From: Leptobrachium leishanense
Lineage: Eukaryota > Chordata > Amphibia > Anura > Megophryidae
Assembly (NCBI GenBank): GCA_009667805.1
Contig: CM019069.1
Location: 46,496,201-46,560,200 of the forward strand
DNA: 64,000 bases
Reading direction: 5' to 3'
Shown: positions 37,311-48,728 of the stretch, one piece after another
Numbering within the stretch: the first letter of the stretch is position 1
How the letters are laid out: every line of letters begins with the position of its first letter
Notes under the pieces: generated by a model
The model's database searches: none
What the model was told of the DNA's origin: nothing
What the model saw: only the letters and a program-made list of their open reading frames with translations
Program-made: the position numbers and the translations under genes

Positions 37311-37856
37311 ATTTTAGACTTCTGCAAAAATGACAAATCAGATTTATTTCTCCTCCTTTAACTGCCTATCTTGAATGTGATTACTGTTTATTAATGTGCA
37401 ATATTATTCTTTTTGTCTTGTTTGTTTGTTTTTTTATTTATCCCATACAGAAACCCCCCGCCAACCTTACTGCACCCAGAGAAATGGTGCAGGGGATTCA
37501 GCCACTTCATTGCACAGTAAGTTCCTTTAGAGATATAGCCAGCTCTGAGTGAAGTGGCGGTGGGGAGGTGTGGGGGCTGCAGAGATGGTGGGCTGTGGGC
37601 TTCATCCATTTGGGGCTACCCTGTGTCTGGAAAACATGTGATATATAATCGGGCTGCCATGTGTGCTTTGCTTTATTGGCTTCCAATTGGATCCCACTTT
37701 TTTTCCCTTTTCCCTTCTTTTCATTTTTTTTCTCCATCTATCATCTCTTTTTCTTTTTTTGCTCTAAACCCAAACTCTTCTTTCCCTTCTTCTTTGTTTT
37801 TGTACCCCTTCTTGTGACGATGATTCCTTCATAATCTTTTAAACAAAACATTTTAT
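37311..37856. other. Unassigned spacer with T-rich tract
   Basis: A pyrimidine-rich stretch at 37695-37800; otherwise nothing recognised. Confidence 0.45.
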
Positions 37857-37859
37857 ATA

Positions 37860-38040
37860 CAGGGTTATTCAGAGAGCGGTGAAAAGCAGGAGAATGACTG
37901 GAGAATGAAAAATTCTAGGTCAAAATAGCCAAACCAGAAAAATTCTCCCTTTCTTCTCACTTTCCAAATCGGCTATTTTGACCTAGAATTTCTCATTCTC
38001 CAGTCATTCTCCTGCTTTTCACGCTTTCTGAATAACCCTG
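37860..38040. mobile_element. Palindromic MITE with GGGTTATTCAGAG ends, 181 bp
   Basis: 3-bp duplication ATA (37857-37859, 38041-38043). Ends CAGGGTTATTCAGAGAGC and CTTTCTGAATAACCCTG. Almost the whole unit is one inverted repeat with about 75-bp arms (GGAGAATGACTGGAGAATGA). A compact relative of the 800-900-bp family. Confidence 0.9.
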
Positions 38041-38374
38041 ATAGTGTAGGGTTTATGCCTTCTGATTCGTACCTTTATACCTGTTATTCCCAGATAACTT
38101 CACGCTGCTTTCAGTGACTTTTTCCGATGATGATTTTTATAGTCATTTTTGTTTTCTTTTCTTTCTATTCCTGTTAGAAGTGCTGTATTATATGTTATGC
38201 GTCCTGTCCCATACCATGTTGATCTTTGCAAGTCGCATTTTGCAGATTTTTGATGTACAGTGTGTATATACAGACAGTATATATATATATATTTGCTTTC
38301 CTTTGCCTTCATTTAAAAAAAGAAGAAATATGCATGCAGAACTTATATCTCAGACCTAAATGAATGATCTTTAA

Positions 38375-38447
38375 CCCCTTTAAGAACAAAGGGTCTTTAA
38401 AGTCAATGCATCTATGATGGACAGTTCCGTCATTGGTCCTTGAGAGG
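38375..38447. mobile_element. Minimal TTAA-flanked MITE, 73 bp
   Basis: TTAA at 38371-38374 and 38448-38451, ends CCCCTTTAAGAAC and, reversed, CCTCTCAAGGACC. Confidence 0.55.
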
Positions 38448-38742
38448 TTAATTATGAGCTATGCTTCTGTGACTTGATTGACACAAAAAAAAACCTGAAA
38501 CACCTCAGATACCAGACCTCACATAGCTGTGAACAGCAGAGTCAGGAGCCGGCACAGTGAGTCCAATACATATGTTTGGATTAGGAGTGAGCAGTCTGCA
38601 GACTCTTCTTTTAACCTCCTTTACTACCAAGTGCTTTTCCATAAAACCACTGCTGGGAAGCAGTGGTTTTAAGGAAAACTATTTTACAATAGCTGTATCG
38701 TCTGTAGAATCCCTGTACATTTCCATGCTACATGCGCTATGT

Positions 38743-38878
38743 CAGGGGTCAGCAACCTTGGACCTCCAGATGTTTTGGAACTACATCTCCCATGATGCTC
38801 ATCCACCCTAATGAATGCCTGAGCATCATGGTAGATGTATTTCCAAAATATCTGGAGGACCAAGGTTGCTGGCCTCTG
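38743..38878. mobile_element. hAT-like palindromic MITE, 136 bp
   Basis: Ends CAGGGGTCAGCAACCTTGG and CCAAGGTTGCTGGCCTCTG, interior arms CTCCAGATGTTTTGGAACTA. Flanks CGCTATGT and CACTATGT (38735-38742, 38879-38886) form an 8-bp duplication with one change. Confidence 0.85.
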
Positions 38879-39059
38879 CACTATGTAACAGACAGGTGGC
38901 TCCATCTGCTGGCCAAAATGTGCTACTGGTGCTACAGTGCAGCAACGACTGCTTCTTCTCTGACAGGTGACAAGGACGTGTCCCAGCAGTTCATCCCATT
39001 CCAGCACATCAACCGTAATGTCTAATGTGCTACAACTTTAGCAGCACAATCTGGAGCCC

Positions 39060-39600
39060 ATATGCAAATGAATTTTGTTTGCAATACAGGAAATTCCGTT
39101 TTGCTCCAGAATATCACCAGATCGACTTATCTGGATCTTAGACACCTGCAGTGACGTTCACAGATCAAGTTAAGTCAGTCTTAATATTGATGGGGTTAAA
39201 TTGGAATAAAAGGTAGGAAATAAATGATGGATAAAAAACTGGAATAACGTTGTTTAACACGCTGTACTAATTTAGGTAAAGTTGATTTCCGCTACAACGT
39301 TCATTTGCGTTTTGCGATTTAACTTAACATGGAAATCCTTTTATATGAATGATTCAGTACAACCTTTACTTTCTGCAGATAACCTAAATTATTGCGTGGA
39401 AATGTGAGAACACAGAGGTTTCATGAGCCATTTTGACAGCTTTAGATAACTGTAAACATGCTACAGTGTTTTCCTTGTTAATCAAACTTGGTATCTTAGG
39501 ATCATCAGGGTTTTTTAAACAAACTTTAATAAATCCAGGTTGAAAAAAAAAAGCATTTTTGCAATTCAGCATACTTTTCTATTTTTCTGCCTACAGGCAG
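39060..39600. other. Repeat-free stretch, possible conserved non-coding element
   Basis: Mixed-composition sequence with an octamer-like ATGCAAAT at 39063-39070 and several TAAT/ATTA cores. Positions 39194-39286 align with 48848-48944 at roughly three quarters identity by eye, ending in the shared phrase ATTTAGGTAAAGTT. Confidence 0.35.
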
Positions 39601-39675
39601 TTAAAGTAACACTCCACTCATCCTGACTTTATAGTTTTAAAGTGATCAGGATGTGATGAGTGCCTCCCCCCACAG

Positions 39676-39904
39676 AGCAGGGGCAATATATCCATGTGAG
39701 CTGGGGGCAATATATCCATATGAGCTGGGGCAATATATCCATATGAGCTGGGGCAATATATCCATATGAGCTGGGGCAATATTTCCATATGAGCTGGGGC
39801 AATATATCTATGTGAGCTGGGGCAATATTTCCATGTGAGCTGGGGCAATGTTTCCATGTGAGCTGGGGGAAATATTTCCATGTGAGCTGGGGAAATATAT
39901 CCAT
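39676..39904. repeat. Minisatellite GAGCTGGGGCAATATATCCAT
   Basis: About nine units of 23-25 bp. It is the reverse complement of the core seen at 22905-23655. Two more units lie at 41728-41800 beyond the hAT insertion. Confidence 0.95.
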
Positions 39905-41727
39905 CAGGGACGTGCAGTCAGGGGTGGCAGGGGAGGCAGAGCCTCCCCTGCCATTCCAGTAAATTAATGTGCTCAATGTGTTGTAATGATATGTGATGTG
40001 TGTATATTTAAACTGTAAATAAATGTTATTTATTGAAAAAAGTTCTCATACTCACCTGCTCCGCGCTCCCTCGCTGTGCTGGCCTCTTCTCTCTGTCCAC
40101 CGCTTTCACTTCAGTTTGCCGGCTGCTGTATGTGTGTGATTCACTACACAGACAGCAGGGGCAGCACTGAGCCAGCCTAGGCTACGCAATATGCGCAGCT
40201 GAACCCTGCGCCTATTGCGAAGTCCAAGCTGGTGGCAGGCACGCTCTCCAGTGCCTCCAGGCACTGAGCAAATGAAAGCTTGAGCCAATGGAAAAGCTCC
40301 ATTGGACCAAGCAATTCTTTTTAAAAAAAAAAAAAAAATACCCACCATGGGAGGCAGAGCTCCCCATGGTTTGATTGACGCAGGGCAGTCATGTGACTAG
40401 CCTCATCAATCATGGGGCGTTTCTGCAAGGGGGGGGCAGAGCTCAGAGCACGTGTGTGAAGGAGATCCCGGCAAAGCGAGTTCCAGACACCCAGACCACA
40501 ATATGGGCCTAACCAGTGAGCTGGACCCTTCTAGGCTCCAGTCCAGACTCCAAACGTGAGTGATCATTTTGCAGTTCGAATATTTTGTTCTGAGATTTCC
40601 CTTTTTCCTCAAATGAAATAAAAGGGGTGACAGCACACCAGTACTGCAATAGAGTCCAAAAGCACCCTAAACCAAGATTGGGAAACCCCCTGGACCCCCC
40701 CAGAGGACACCATTATTTCCATAAAAAATTCTAAACACTGCCATACGCAATTCTTTGCCCGCAATCATCCAGAGAACGGGTATAAGTGACTCCTACAAAC
40801 TTCTTTTTTACTTTGCAATACGCACTTTAGCCACTGGGTGGCTCTCATTTCTTTTTTTCAAAGCAGCACGGTATGCAAGGAGTTAAACGCTGCTTTAGTT
40901 CTGTAGAAACATAGAAAATGTCGGCAGATAAGAACCTTTCGGCCCATCTAGTCTGCCCAATTACATGGATACTTTACCTGGATTTATCTTTTGTTTAGGA
41001 TAGCCTTATGCCTATCCCATGCCTGCTTAAATTCAATTACTGTTTTGGCCTCTACCACTTCTACTGGAAGACTGTTCCATGTATCCACCACCCTCTCAGT
41101 AAAAGTGTATACTGTATAACAGTTGAAATACTTCCTTGTATTTCCATGTTGCTTTTATGAAGAATTTTGCACAAAGCACTTTTAATTACCAAACTGCACT
41201 ATAAATATCCAGGTAACACCAATCTGCAATCAGATCTGTATTTTATTTTATTTTGCACTTTTAGCCACCAGGTAGTTCTGTGGTTTTTAACAAAATGACT
41301 TGCATATCTAGGTTGGTTGTGGCTTCCACATTGTTTCTTTGTGTGCAACTAAATATTAGCACAAGACATTTTAACATAATTTTATTATTTTCTATTTACA
41401 TAACTTATGCACCAAATAATTTTTGTTTGCATGGGACAAACACTATATGAACGCAAAATCGGGTATTATATGGTAATTGATGAGAATACGTTAAAAAAAA
41501 ACTGGTTATTTATAGAGGTGCTATAGACACCCTTCACAAACTGAACCCAGACCAAACACACCACAATGCACCAGTGACTAGGTAGCCCTAGACAGAGGAA
41601 CCCATTTATATTCTCTCTAATTATGGGGTCTGTCTGCCCGGGTACATATAATTATGGGGTCCTGTGAATATTTGGCTCTGATACTAGCCAGTGCCTCACC
41701 AGCCACCGACCTCACCGCACGTCACTG
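39905..41727. mobile_element. hAT-like element, 1823 bp, inserted in the minisatellite
   Basis: Perfect 8-bp duplication ATATCCAT (39897-39904, 41728-41735), itself part of the minisatellite unit. Ends CAGGGACGTGC and, reversed, CAGTGACGTGC. A further interspersed repeat lies inside at about 40910-41110 (GGCAGATAAGAACC, GGCCCATCTAGTCTGCCC), common in amphibian DNA but of unassigned class. No transposase. Confidence 0.85.
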
Positions 41728-42651
41728 ATATCCATGTGAGCTGGGGCACTATATACTGTATATCCATGTGAGCTGGGGGCAATATATCCATGTGTGAGCT
41801 GGTTGGGTACCCTGGGCCCCTGGTATGGAAAAGGTTGGCAGGGCTGCACAGATGGGGAGCCACGTGTGTTCTGGCAGCATGGAAAGGGTGCACTGGGCAG
41901 TCCACACCTGGGTTACCCTACACTGCATAGCTGCAAGGGGTATGTGCTGGGAGAGGGGTACCCTGGGCCCCTCACATGGAAAGGGTTTGCAGGGTTCATG
42001 AGCCACATGAGGACAGACCCTGTGCAATGTTCTGGGGAGAGTGAGTGTAACGAGCACAGCTTGTGATTAGGCGCGTCTCTGCCTGTCGCTGCGAACCCAA
42101 CACCAGCTCTTAATCAAAACTGGTAGAATACCCCCCGAAACCTGTGTCTGGATCCGCCCCTGCCACTCAGTTTCACCGATATGGAGATATTGCTTGATGA
42201 AGTGGAGGAGTTTCCTCCACCCCACCCAGCATCACCAGTAGCCAGGATTTTTGAATTTCCCAGCTGCCGATCAACAGATCCCGACGTCACCCTGTCTGAG
42301 ACCACCCACTGTAGGAGCAGTCTAGGCAGCCGATGGATCAGATCTCTGCATGTGCACGCAGCTCCGATCCATTGCTCTGCGCAGGCTTACGGAACTTGCA
42401 CATGTAAAGAGTCCCATAGCGGTGCACAATTTGTGGTTGCTCCGCTGCGCAAGTTGCGCAGAAAAGGTTCAGGGACTTACAGTTTGGGAGTGCCTGGAAT
42501 GACGAGGAGGAACTGCACGCGCCGAGAGTGAAGATGAGTAAAATCACCTAAAAATAAAAAATAATTGGGTAAGTAGCCTGTAAGCAGCCTCTGCCCAATT
42601 ATTTAAGGGCAAGAAAAGGGAACTCTATTTTTTAATAGAGTATCCCTTTAA

Positions 42652-43590
42652 CATAATCTGGTGTGCCCGATGCCCATTCCAAAAGTCTCGTGTCTAATGT
42701 GTTATTGCATATACTGATATTATGATATTCCTTTATGAAGTTTCTCATTGCGTTGCAGCTTTATAACCATCCATCTCTGTCACTTTATATTGTTTGCACA
42801 CCTGTTCTCCACTTGTATTACAATAGCTACGTACCTTTTATTTTTCATTATGATCATGTACTATTATTATGATGTCTGATTATTTTTCTCTTCGGTCTCA
42901 TTGTTATGTATTGTATACTTAGTATGCCTTTACTGATAACTTGATCTCTCATTGGGATTAAATATCTCTTTGACATATGCTGTACAAGAAAACCCTATTT
43001 TTAATCTATCCATATCCATTGCGCCGTGTTGTACTTATTACTTGCACACGACAAACATGTTACAAGCCGCATGTTTTATTTTATTTTTTATTGTCTGTAT
43101 AGTGGGTACTGCAAACCTGTTTGTAATATAAACCGACTTAACCTGTTGCTAGTATGTCTTTTCCTTCACTTGCAAGAACTAAAAGGGTTTAGACAGCACA
43201 CATTAATTTAGGGGTGGATCCGCTCCATGGTGCACTTGATATTGCATTCTGCCACATCCAGAATGAAGTGCTAGAAACCAAAAAGTATCAGCACTTGTGG
43301 GCTCTGTTGAAGTGTCTTTTTATTGGATACTTTACACACTAGGGTACCAGCAGTGTGTCAGCCTACTGGCTTTTATCAAGCTCGTGAGTGCTGGTGCTTC
43401 TCGTTTTCAGAGCTCCTTTCCTTTGTTATCAGCCATTCGCTCCATACACTGATGATGGGTCACTGTGGCAGCCCACATGGGAGTATGGGACCCTATTCTA
43501 TACTTGTTATATCTGCAGGAGACGTTTACACATAAAGCTACACATAACGTGCCCTATTCCATAGTTGTCGGTAAGCTAACTACGGGAAAC
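42652..43590. other. Unassigned spacer
   Basis: AT-rich up to 43200. Around 43470-43600 there are repeated phrases (GAGACGTTTACACATAA, ACACATAACGTGCCC) that also appear after the MITE at 44006, suggesting an older unrecognised repeat. Confidence 0.4.
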
Positions 43591-43598
43591 GTTGCACA

Positions 43599-43998
43599 CA
43601 GGGCAGCCATCAAGGGGTGACAGCCCATGATTCGTTCAAGGACCCAGTGGCTCCAGAGGGCCCTGGCCAAACCCTGTGCAGTTTGTCTAAGTGCCACAGA
43701 CGTAAGGGTAGCCCATGTCACCTAGGACTGTTCCACCATGATATCAAGAAATTTCCCAGTGGGTCGTGGCATCAGGGGCCCCGAAGGGCAGTCCGACTTA
43801 TCACTTCGGAACTGTTTAGTGTGGTCTGCACCAGGTACACTTGCAGAGCGAACGCTCTTCCACCAGAGAACACTTTTTTCCCCTTGCTGGAGGGGAAGAG
43901 ATGCCAAAATAATTTTTAATTAATTTACTGATGGAACGGGAGGGGGGGCCCAACCAATGGTTTAATAAGTGGCGCCAAGAATCCTGATGGCAGCCCTG
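43599..43998. mobile_element. hAT-like MITE, 400 bp
   Basis: 14-bp inverted ends CAGGGCAGCCATCA and TGATGGCAGCCCTG. Flanks GTTGCACA and GGTACACA match at 6 of 8 positions. A right-end fragment of the same family lies at 49190-49245. Confidence 0.7.
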
Positions 43999-44389
43999 GG
44001 TACACATAACGTCTCCTTTTGGCTCAGATGTAGCTTTTCCTTACGTGGGGTTACTGTAAATTAACAACTACTATACTTATTACGGGAGATGTTAATTTTA
44101 ACCTCCTCGTGGAAGCGCAGGCTATTCCAAAGTAGCTTGCGCTTCCACCCGGGAGTCATTATTTCACTGTGAAATAACGTCTCCTCAAAGCAGCTGTTAA
44201 GTGATTTTGTAAATGCAAAATCACTTAATACACACTCCTAACCTTCCCATTAAATCCCATACTCCCCTCTCCTCCCCCTGTGAAAAGGCCGGCGCGATCC
44301 GCCGCTTCTTCTCGCCAAGAGGTTTTAGTATTACGGCAATGTAAAGGAGACATAAAGTTTACCTAGACAAATCAGAACATTTTCGTTCA
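43999..44389. other. Unassigned spacer with hairpins
   Basis: Inverted repeats at 44110-44150 (GGAAGCGCAGGCTA / TAGCTTGCGCTTCC) and 44208-44230 (AAGTGATTTTG...CAAAATCACTT). Confidence 0.45.
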
Positions 44390-44394
44390 GTCTG

Positions 44395-45206
44395 TGTCAC
44401 GTTTCCCCTTTCCAACCCTGTCCCCCTGCCCTCTGTATTCTTTATGCCTGTGTTTCCCTTATGGTTCTGTGTGTTGCTTTCCCTGGGTTGCAGCTCAGGG
44501 GTTAAGTGGCTTCCTCGTTAGCTCTCCTGCTGGTGATGTGGGCTGATTACCTCCCTATATATTACAATGGGCCCTTATCCCATTGCTCTTGCATTCTGGT
44601 TTACTTTCAGTTCCTGATTTCCTGCAGAGTGTTTGTTCCTGAGAGCTCCCTACTGTTTTTTCTGTTCAAGTTTGTGTTTTCTTGTTTACCTTATTTCTTT
44701 GGTCGTGTCTGTTATTTCTTTAGTTAGTCCAGGTTCTAGTTCATGTCCAGTCATTCCTGTGTTTATAGTTCTAGTGTTTCTCCTTTGTCTGGTTATGTTA
44801 TATTTCTGACTGATTACCTGGTTCTGACCCTTTTTCCTGGCTGACTCTCTACCGGTTCTGGATCCCTGACATCTGTATAAGCTATACGTTCTGGTTTTTG
44901 ACTCTTGGATTTTTCTTGACTTTTCTATTTGGATGCTCCTTGTCTGTACCATTGATATATGTACTTATGCATATTCCTGTCTTCTCTGTGGGTACTTAGA
45001 CTCTGCACGGCGCTGCTGTATTCTTTTCCTTAGAGCAGATCCGGCTACCTCTAAAGACCAGTCTTTCAGCGTAGGGCTGCTGTTTACCATGCAGGGTCTC
45101 TGGCCTAGGTTATCTACTCAGTATTGTCTGCGTATTGGGGCTTTCCTATGTACCAGGGCCTCACCTTGGCGAGTGCAAGGAGCCCTCTTTGTGACTGATT
45201 GTGACA
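44395..45206 (+). repeat. Solo LTR, 812 bp
   Basis: Perfect 5-bp duplication GTCTG (44390-44394, 45207-45211). Runs TGTCACG...TGTGACA with a TATA-like TATATATTA at 44556-44564. TGTCACG starts are common in Ty3/gypsy LTRs. No internal sequence remains. Confidence 0.85.
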
Positions 45207-45211
45207 GTCTG

Positions 45212-46138
45212 CACAGCAGGGAAGCATAAGGGAACTTTTCCACATACATTCCTAGTCTGATCAAGACACCCCCAACCCGCACTTAAGGGGTTATTCAGAG
45301 AGCACCGGACTGTCGCCGACTCTCAGAATTAGGATACCTCAGCTTGTTTAGTTTATACCATTTTTTCCTAGTTTTGTTTTACCTCGGCTATTGTCTCCCT
45401 GTTAGTATGCATTTTACTTTTTTCCTTCATTTGGGAATTTTCCCGTTCAAGTAATACCTCTCTCAATCCCATTTATTTTCCATTTTTTGGCTTTTAGCAT
45501 ATTCTTTGATGGTCATTTGTAATCACTGTTAATTTATAATCTGAGTTTTGACACAAAGCACCTAGTGGCACTCCTGAACACAAGAATGTCAGCACACAGT
45601 AGCTCTTGCCTTTTAACCAAGTTTAGGTTAATGGAGCATATCCGGTTTAAATTAATTAAATCTTGTAGCGTAAGCATTTTAGAAAATGAAACGCTTTACT
45701 TATTTTCTGCTCGCAAGAATCTAATTGCGTGTCTTCAGCAGCCTGCAGACGGAGCTGTGATTTTTATCGTCCTAGTTCACAGCAGGTGTAAGGAGTTTCT
45801 GCAATTGTATTTAGTGCTTAGGAGGAGAGGGATTGTGATCAAGTTACAGATGGATAGAGTAAGAGAGATGGCAAGAGAAAACAAGCATAAGTGACTTTGT
45901 TATTCGACTGAAAAGGTAATAAATATCTTGGCAAGCCTTTTTGAAAGACTTAAAGAGAATGATGATACAGTTTCAAGTAGATATAATGTATTTAGGAGAC
46001 ACTTAAACACCCCATGAACATTCCTTTCAGACCTTAAGCTCTCTCCAGACAGCCCTCGGCCCTAGAGCATTGCAGCCAATGGGATTACTGCCAAATAACC
46101 AGTCTGAGCCTGCCGTATATAAAAGCAAAATCTATCAT
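45212..46138. other. Unassigned spacer with one MITE end
   Basis: At 45289-45330 a lone GGGGTTATTCAGAGAGCACC end of the GGGTTATTCAGAGA family. No partner end was found. The remainder is not recognised. Confidence 0.45.
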
Positions 46139-46142
46139 TTAA

Positions 46143-46592
46143 CCCCTTCACTATCGAGATCGAGATAACTCGAGACTTCAAAGGCACCATAAGGTCCCGA
46201 TATCGAGTTATCTTCATCTGCAGCTCTGAAGGCCAAAAGCAAATTAAATTAATTTGCTGCAAACTAATTTAGTTTGCTTTTGGGCTGCAGAAGATGCCCT
46301 GAAAATTTTACCCCTGTGGGCATAACACCCAAAATGCTAAAACAGTCTAAAACTGGATAACTGAATGTCCCAATCGGGCTTTCAGCAGCCGATGCAGGGA
46401 ACCACGAGCTGCAGCTCAAACGGCTGTAACTCAATTTGGCCAGTAGATGGCGACATCTGCCTGCCAAATAAGTCATTACGGCAAAGAAAACATTGGGAAT
46501 ATTCCCAAATATTTCTTACTATATAATTATTTTTTAAAAAACCACTGGTTCCTGACAATGTTTTTTTGGAAAATCACTTGGTAGTGAATGGG
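46143..46592. mobile_element. TTAA-flanked MITE, 450 bp
   Basis: TTAA at 46139-46142 and 46593-46596. Ends CCCCTTCACTATCGAG and, reversed, CCCATTCACTACCAAG. Contains an inverted repeat AAATTAATTTGC...GCAAACTAATTT near 46240-46280. Confidence 0.8.
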
Positions 46593-46596
46593 TTAA

Positions 46597-47095
46597 TGCA
46601 AGTAGTATTGTTCTGCTGGTAATGTAAACCAAAAAGAAAGCGTGGAGTATAGCAGAGTTTTAAACGTCGAGTTTCCTCTCTAGTGACCACATCGCTAAAT
46701 CGTATATATCCATGTAACCCCACTCCAAAAATATACATTTTTGCTTTGGAGAAAGCCAGGAAAAGTTAATAAACAAAGTTTAGCTCCTTTAGGTTACATT
46801 GTACTGGAAATGCTATTTCTCTTTCTCATCCATCTAAATCTGCATTCACTGTACATATTTATCCGTCTCTACAAAATTGTTCATTGTGCATTTTCTGACC
46901 TCAGATTATGCGATTTGCATTTTTGTAATTTAATCATCTGTGCAAGCAATTTGTAAACGTGTTTCCTCTATAATAGATCATTGGGTAATGAAGCATGCAG
47001 CACCAAAAGTAAAAAAAAAAAAAATGATACGTCTTAAGTACAAACCGTTTTAAATAAGGCTGTGATTTGCAGTGTCTGGCGGATATATTGTTAAT
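46597..47095. other. Unassigned AT-rich spacer
   Basis: Nothing recognised. Confidence 0.45.
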
Positions 47096-47530
47096 CTGCG
47101 GCTATGATCCTGAGAGACACGGGTTTTTAAGATGTACCGTAAGCGAACCCCCCTGCCTCCCGTTTACGTCACCAAAAACCGCCAAGAGGTTTGTAGGACG
47201 GACCGTATTCTCATTAATAATCAATGTTTCATTTAAATGAAAACATCAGCTCATACGGTGCTGAGCCTTTGGCCATTAAAAGATAATTGGCTCATTTATT
47301 TGCATTAGTTATGCATCTGTCAATACAGAACCTTTCACAGCTTAGTTATGATGAATCAAAAGCTTTCCCTCCGCACGTTCATATCGCGTCATCTGAATTT
47401 GCCTGACATTTTCCTAATTTTCTGTGGGTGCATCTCCCAACGCGGCGATTTAATTATCTGCGTCAGACCTGGATGACGCGGATAAGCACATCTCGTTACA
47501 CTGAGCTGGTTACATACTAAACAACAGAAA
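47096..47530. promoter_or_regulatory. Candidate conserved non-coding element / enhancer
   Basis: A repeat-free block with many homeodomain and POU-like sites close together: TTAATAATCAAT, ATTTAAATGAAA, TAATTGG, ATTTGCAT (an octamer half), TTATGCAT, TTAATTATC. There is no coding frame. This texture resembles vertebrate developmental enhancers in gene deserts. It is inference from motif density; no alignment was possible. Confidence 0.3.
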
Positions 47531-47899
47531 CAAGTCCAAACTGCAAAATAAGAGTTAATCTGATAATTTATCCCCCGAAATATTATTTATTATAATAACT
47601 TTATTAAAGTCAGTTTTCACTCATTCCACATGTGTATATTTGGAAAAATCCTATATTTGATAAAATAAACTCATTAGGGGGTAATTCAATAAGAGCCGAA
47701 CTTGCCACCGAATTGCACCGAACAGTGAATTTCTCTGTACGGCAGTTTGGCTACTCAGAAAGCTGGCAATTTTCCAAATACTTGCGAATTGTCACTGAAA
47801 TATGGAGCCGGCGAATTTGAAGAAGAAGAAGAAAAAAAACGACTCTTCTATTTAAAAAAGGCTTTTAAAGCTAAAAACAAAATGCATGAAAATAATGAA

Positions 47900-48225
47900 A
47901 GAAAGGTGGGGGGTTTGTGAGGACCAGCAACAGCACTAGTGGCCTGCTCTTGGGTGGGGTCCGCTCGGTGGGGTCTCACAAGGTTTTAGCTTGCTTGTGC
48001 CATTACAGGGATGAATGCTCCATATGCAAATCAGTCTGCTCTCACCCAATGAGGGCAGCCAGTACTGATTGCCAAGGACGTCATCCCTGCACGAGAGATG
48101 CAGCAACCCCCGACGATCGTTTCGGCCTTGTTAGGCCTCGTCAGGAGGGTATAGCTGACACCCCTCTAGGCACATCAAGCAAGGGGTCCACGTCTGGATG
48201 ACCCTGTAAACTTATAGTGAGAGTA
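47900..48225 (-). mobile_element. Retroposed 326-bp insert carrying a hammerhead ribozyme (Penelope-like/retrozyme-like)
   Basis: Flanked by a perfect 14-bp direct repeat ATGAAAATAATGAA (47886-47899, 48226-48239), as made by target-primed reverse transcription. It interrupts a DNA MITE whose other copies lack it. The minus strand holds a complete type I hammerhead (48105-48150). Hammerheads are known in the terminal repeats of Penelope-like elements and in small nonautonomous retrozymes, so the insert is probably a truncated or nonautonomous member. It has no coding frame and no clear A tail. Confidence 0.7.
48105..48150 (-). ncRNA. Type I hammerhead ribozyme
   Basis: Minus-strand order: ACCCUC (stem I 5' strand), CUGACGA (core C3-A9), GGCC-UAACAA-GGCC (stem II with a 6-nt loop), GAAAC, then GAUCGUC closing a short stem III (ACG/CGU), cleavage after GUC between plus positions 48112 and 48111, then GGGGGU pairing with ACCCUC (six pairs, one G-U). 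All invariant core bases are present: CUGANGA, GAAA and the NUH site. The very short stem III is typical of Penelope-like and retrozyme hammerheads. Self-cleavage is predicted, not shown. Confidence 0.85.
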
Positions 48226-48728
48226 ATGAAAATAATGAAGAAGGTCCTATAGAAAAGAATAAAAAGGTCTGTTGCAGAATAAAAAAAAAGTCGCCTTTAA
48301 AAAGAAAAATGGGGGAAAAAAAATAAAAATACTTTTTGCTGCAAATGAAAAGAATAAACAGTTGAATAAAATAATAATAAAAGTGCAAATATTTTTTAAC
48401 ATTGAATCCTATGGTATTCGCCTGTTTAAACCTGTCGAATTGTTCTCTGAATAGAATAACCATTAATTCTCTATGGGACAATTTCACTGCTGCTGAAGGT
48501 CAACGAATTGCGGAGATCTGGGGGCTGATCGTTTTCTTCGGCAGCTGATCGGCGGCGTTTGGTGGGCTGAACGTCGACAATCGGCGGATCCCATTCAGCG
48601 CACTTCGGGGACCCTGCAGTGAATACAGAATTCACCGCAAGGACGGCGAACTTAAATCGCCAAAGCACACTGAAGTGCGCGGAGTGAGAGAGCACTAACA
48701 TTTCGGTGTTCTCTGAATAACCCCTATT

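Larger units (their letters stand above)
39605..42647. mobile_element. T2-like MITE, expanded by a minisatellite and a hAT insertion
   Basis: TTAA at 39601-39604 and 42648-42651. The left end resembles TTAAAGGRR (TTAAAGTAACACTC) and the right, reversed, reads TTAAAGGGATACTC. The flanks of the insertions match 8697-9295 (CTCATCCTGAC; CACCCAGCATCACCAG; TTATTTAAGGGCAAGAA). Sequence 41800-42170 within it is unassigned. Confidence 0.75.
47676..48728. mobile_element. MITE of the GGGTTATTCAGAGA family, with a retroposed insert
   Basis: The left end GGGGGTAATTCAATAAGAGC and the right end TCTCTGAATAACCCC, flanked by ATT-like trinucleotides. Interior landmarks AATAAAAAGGTCTGTTGCAG and TTTTTTAACATTGAATCC match the family. 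Split by 47900-48225. Confidence 0.75.
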
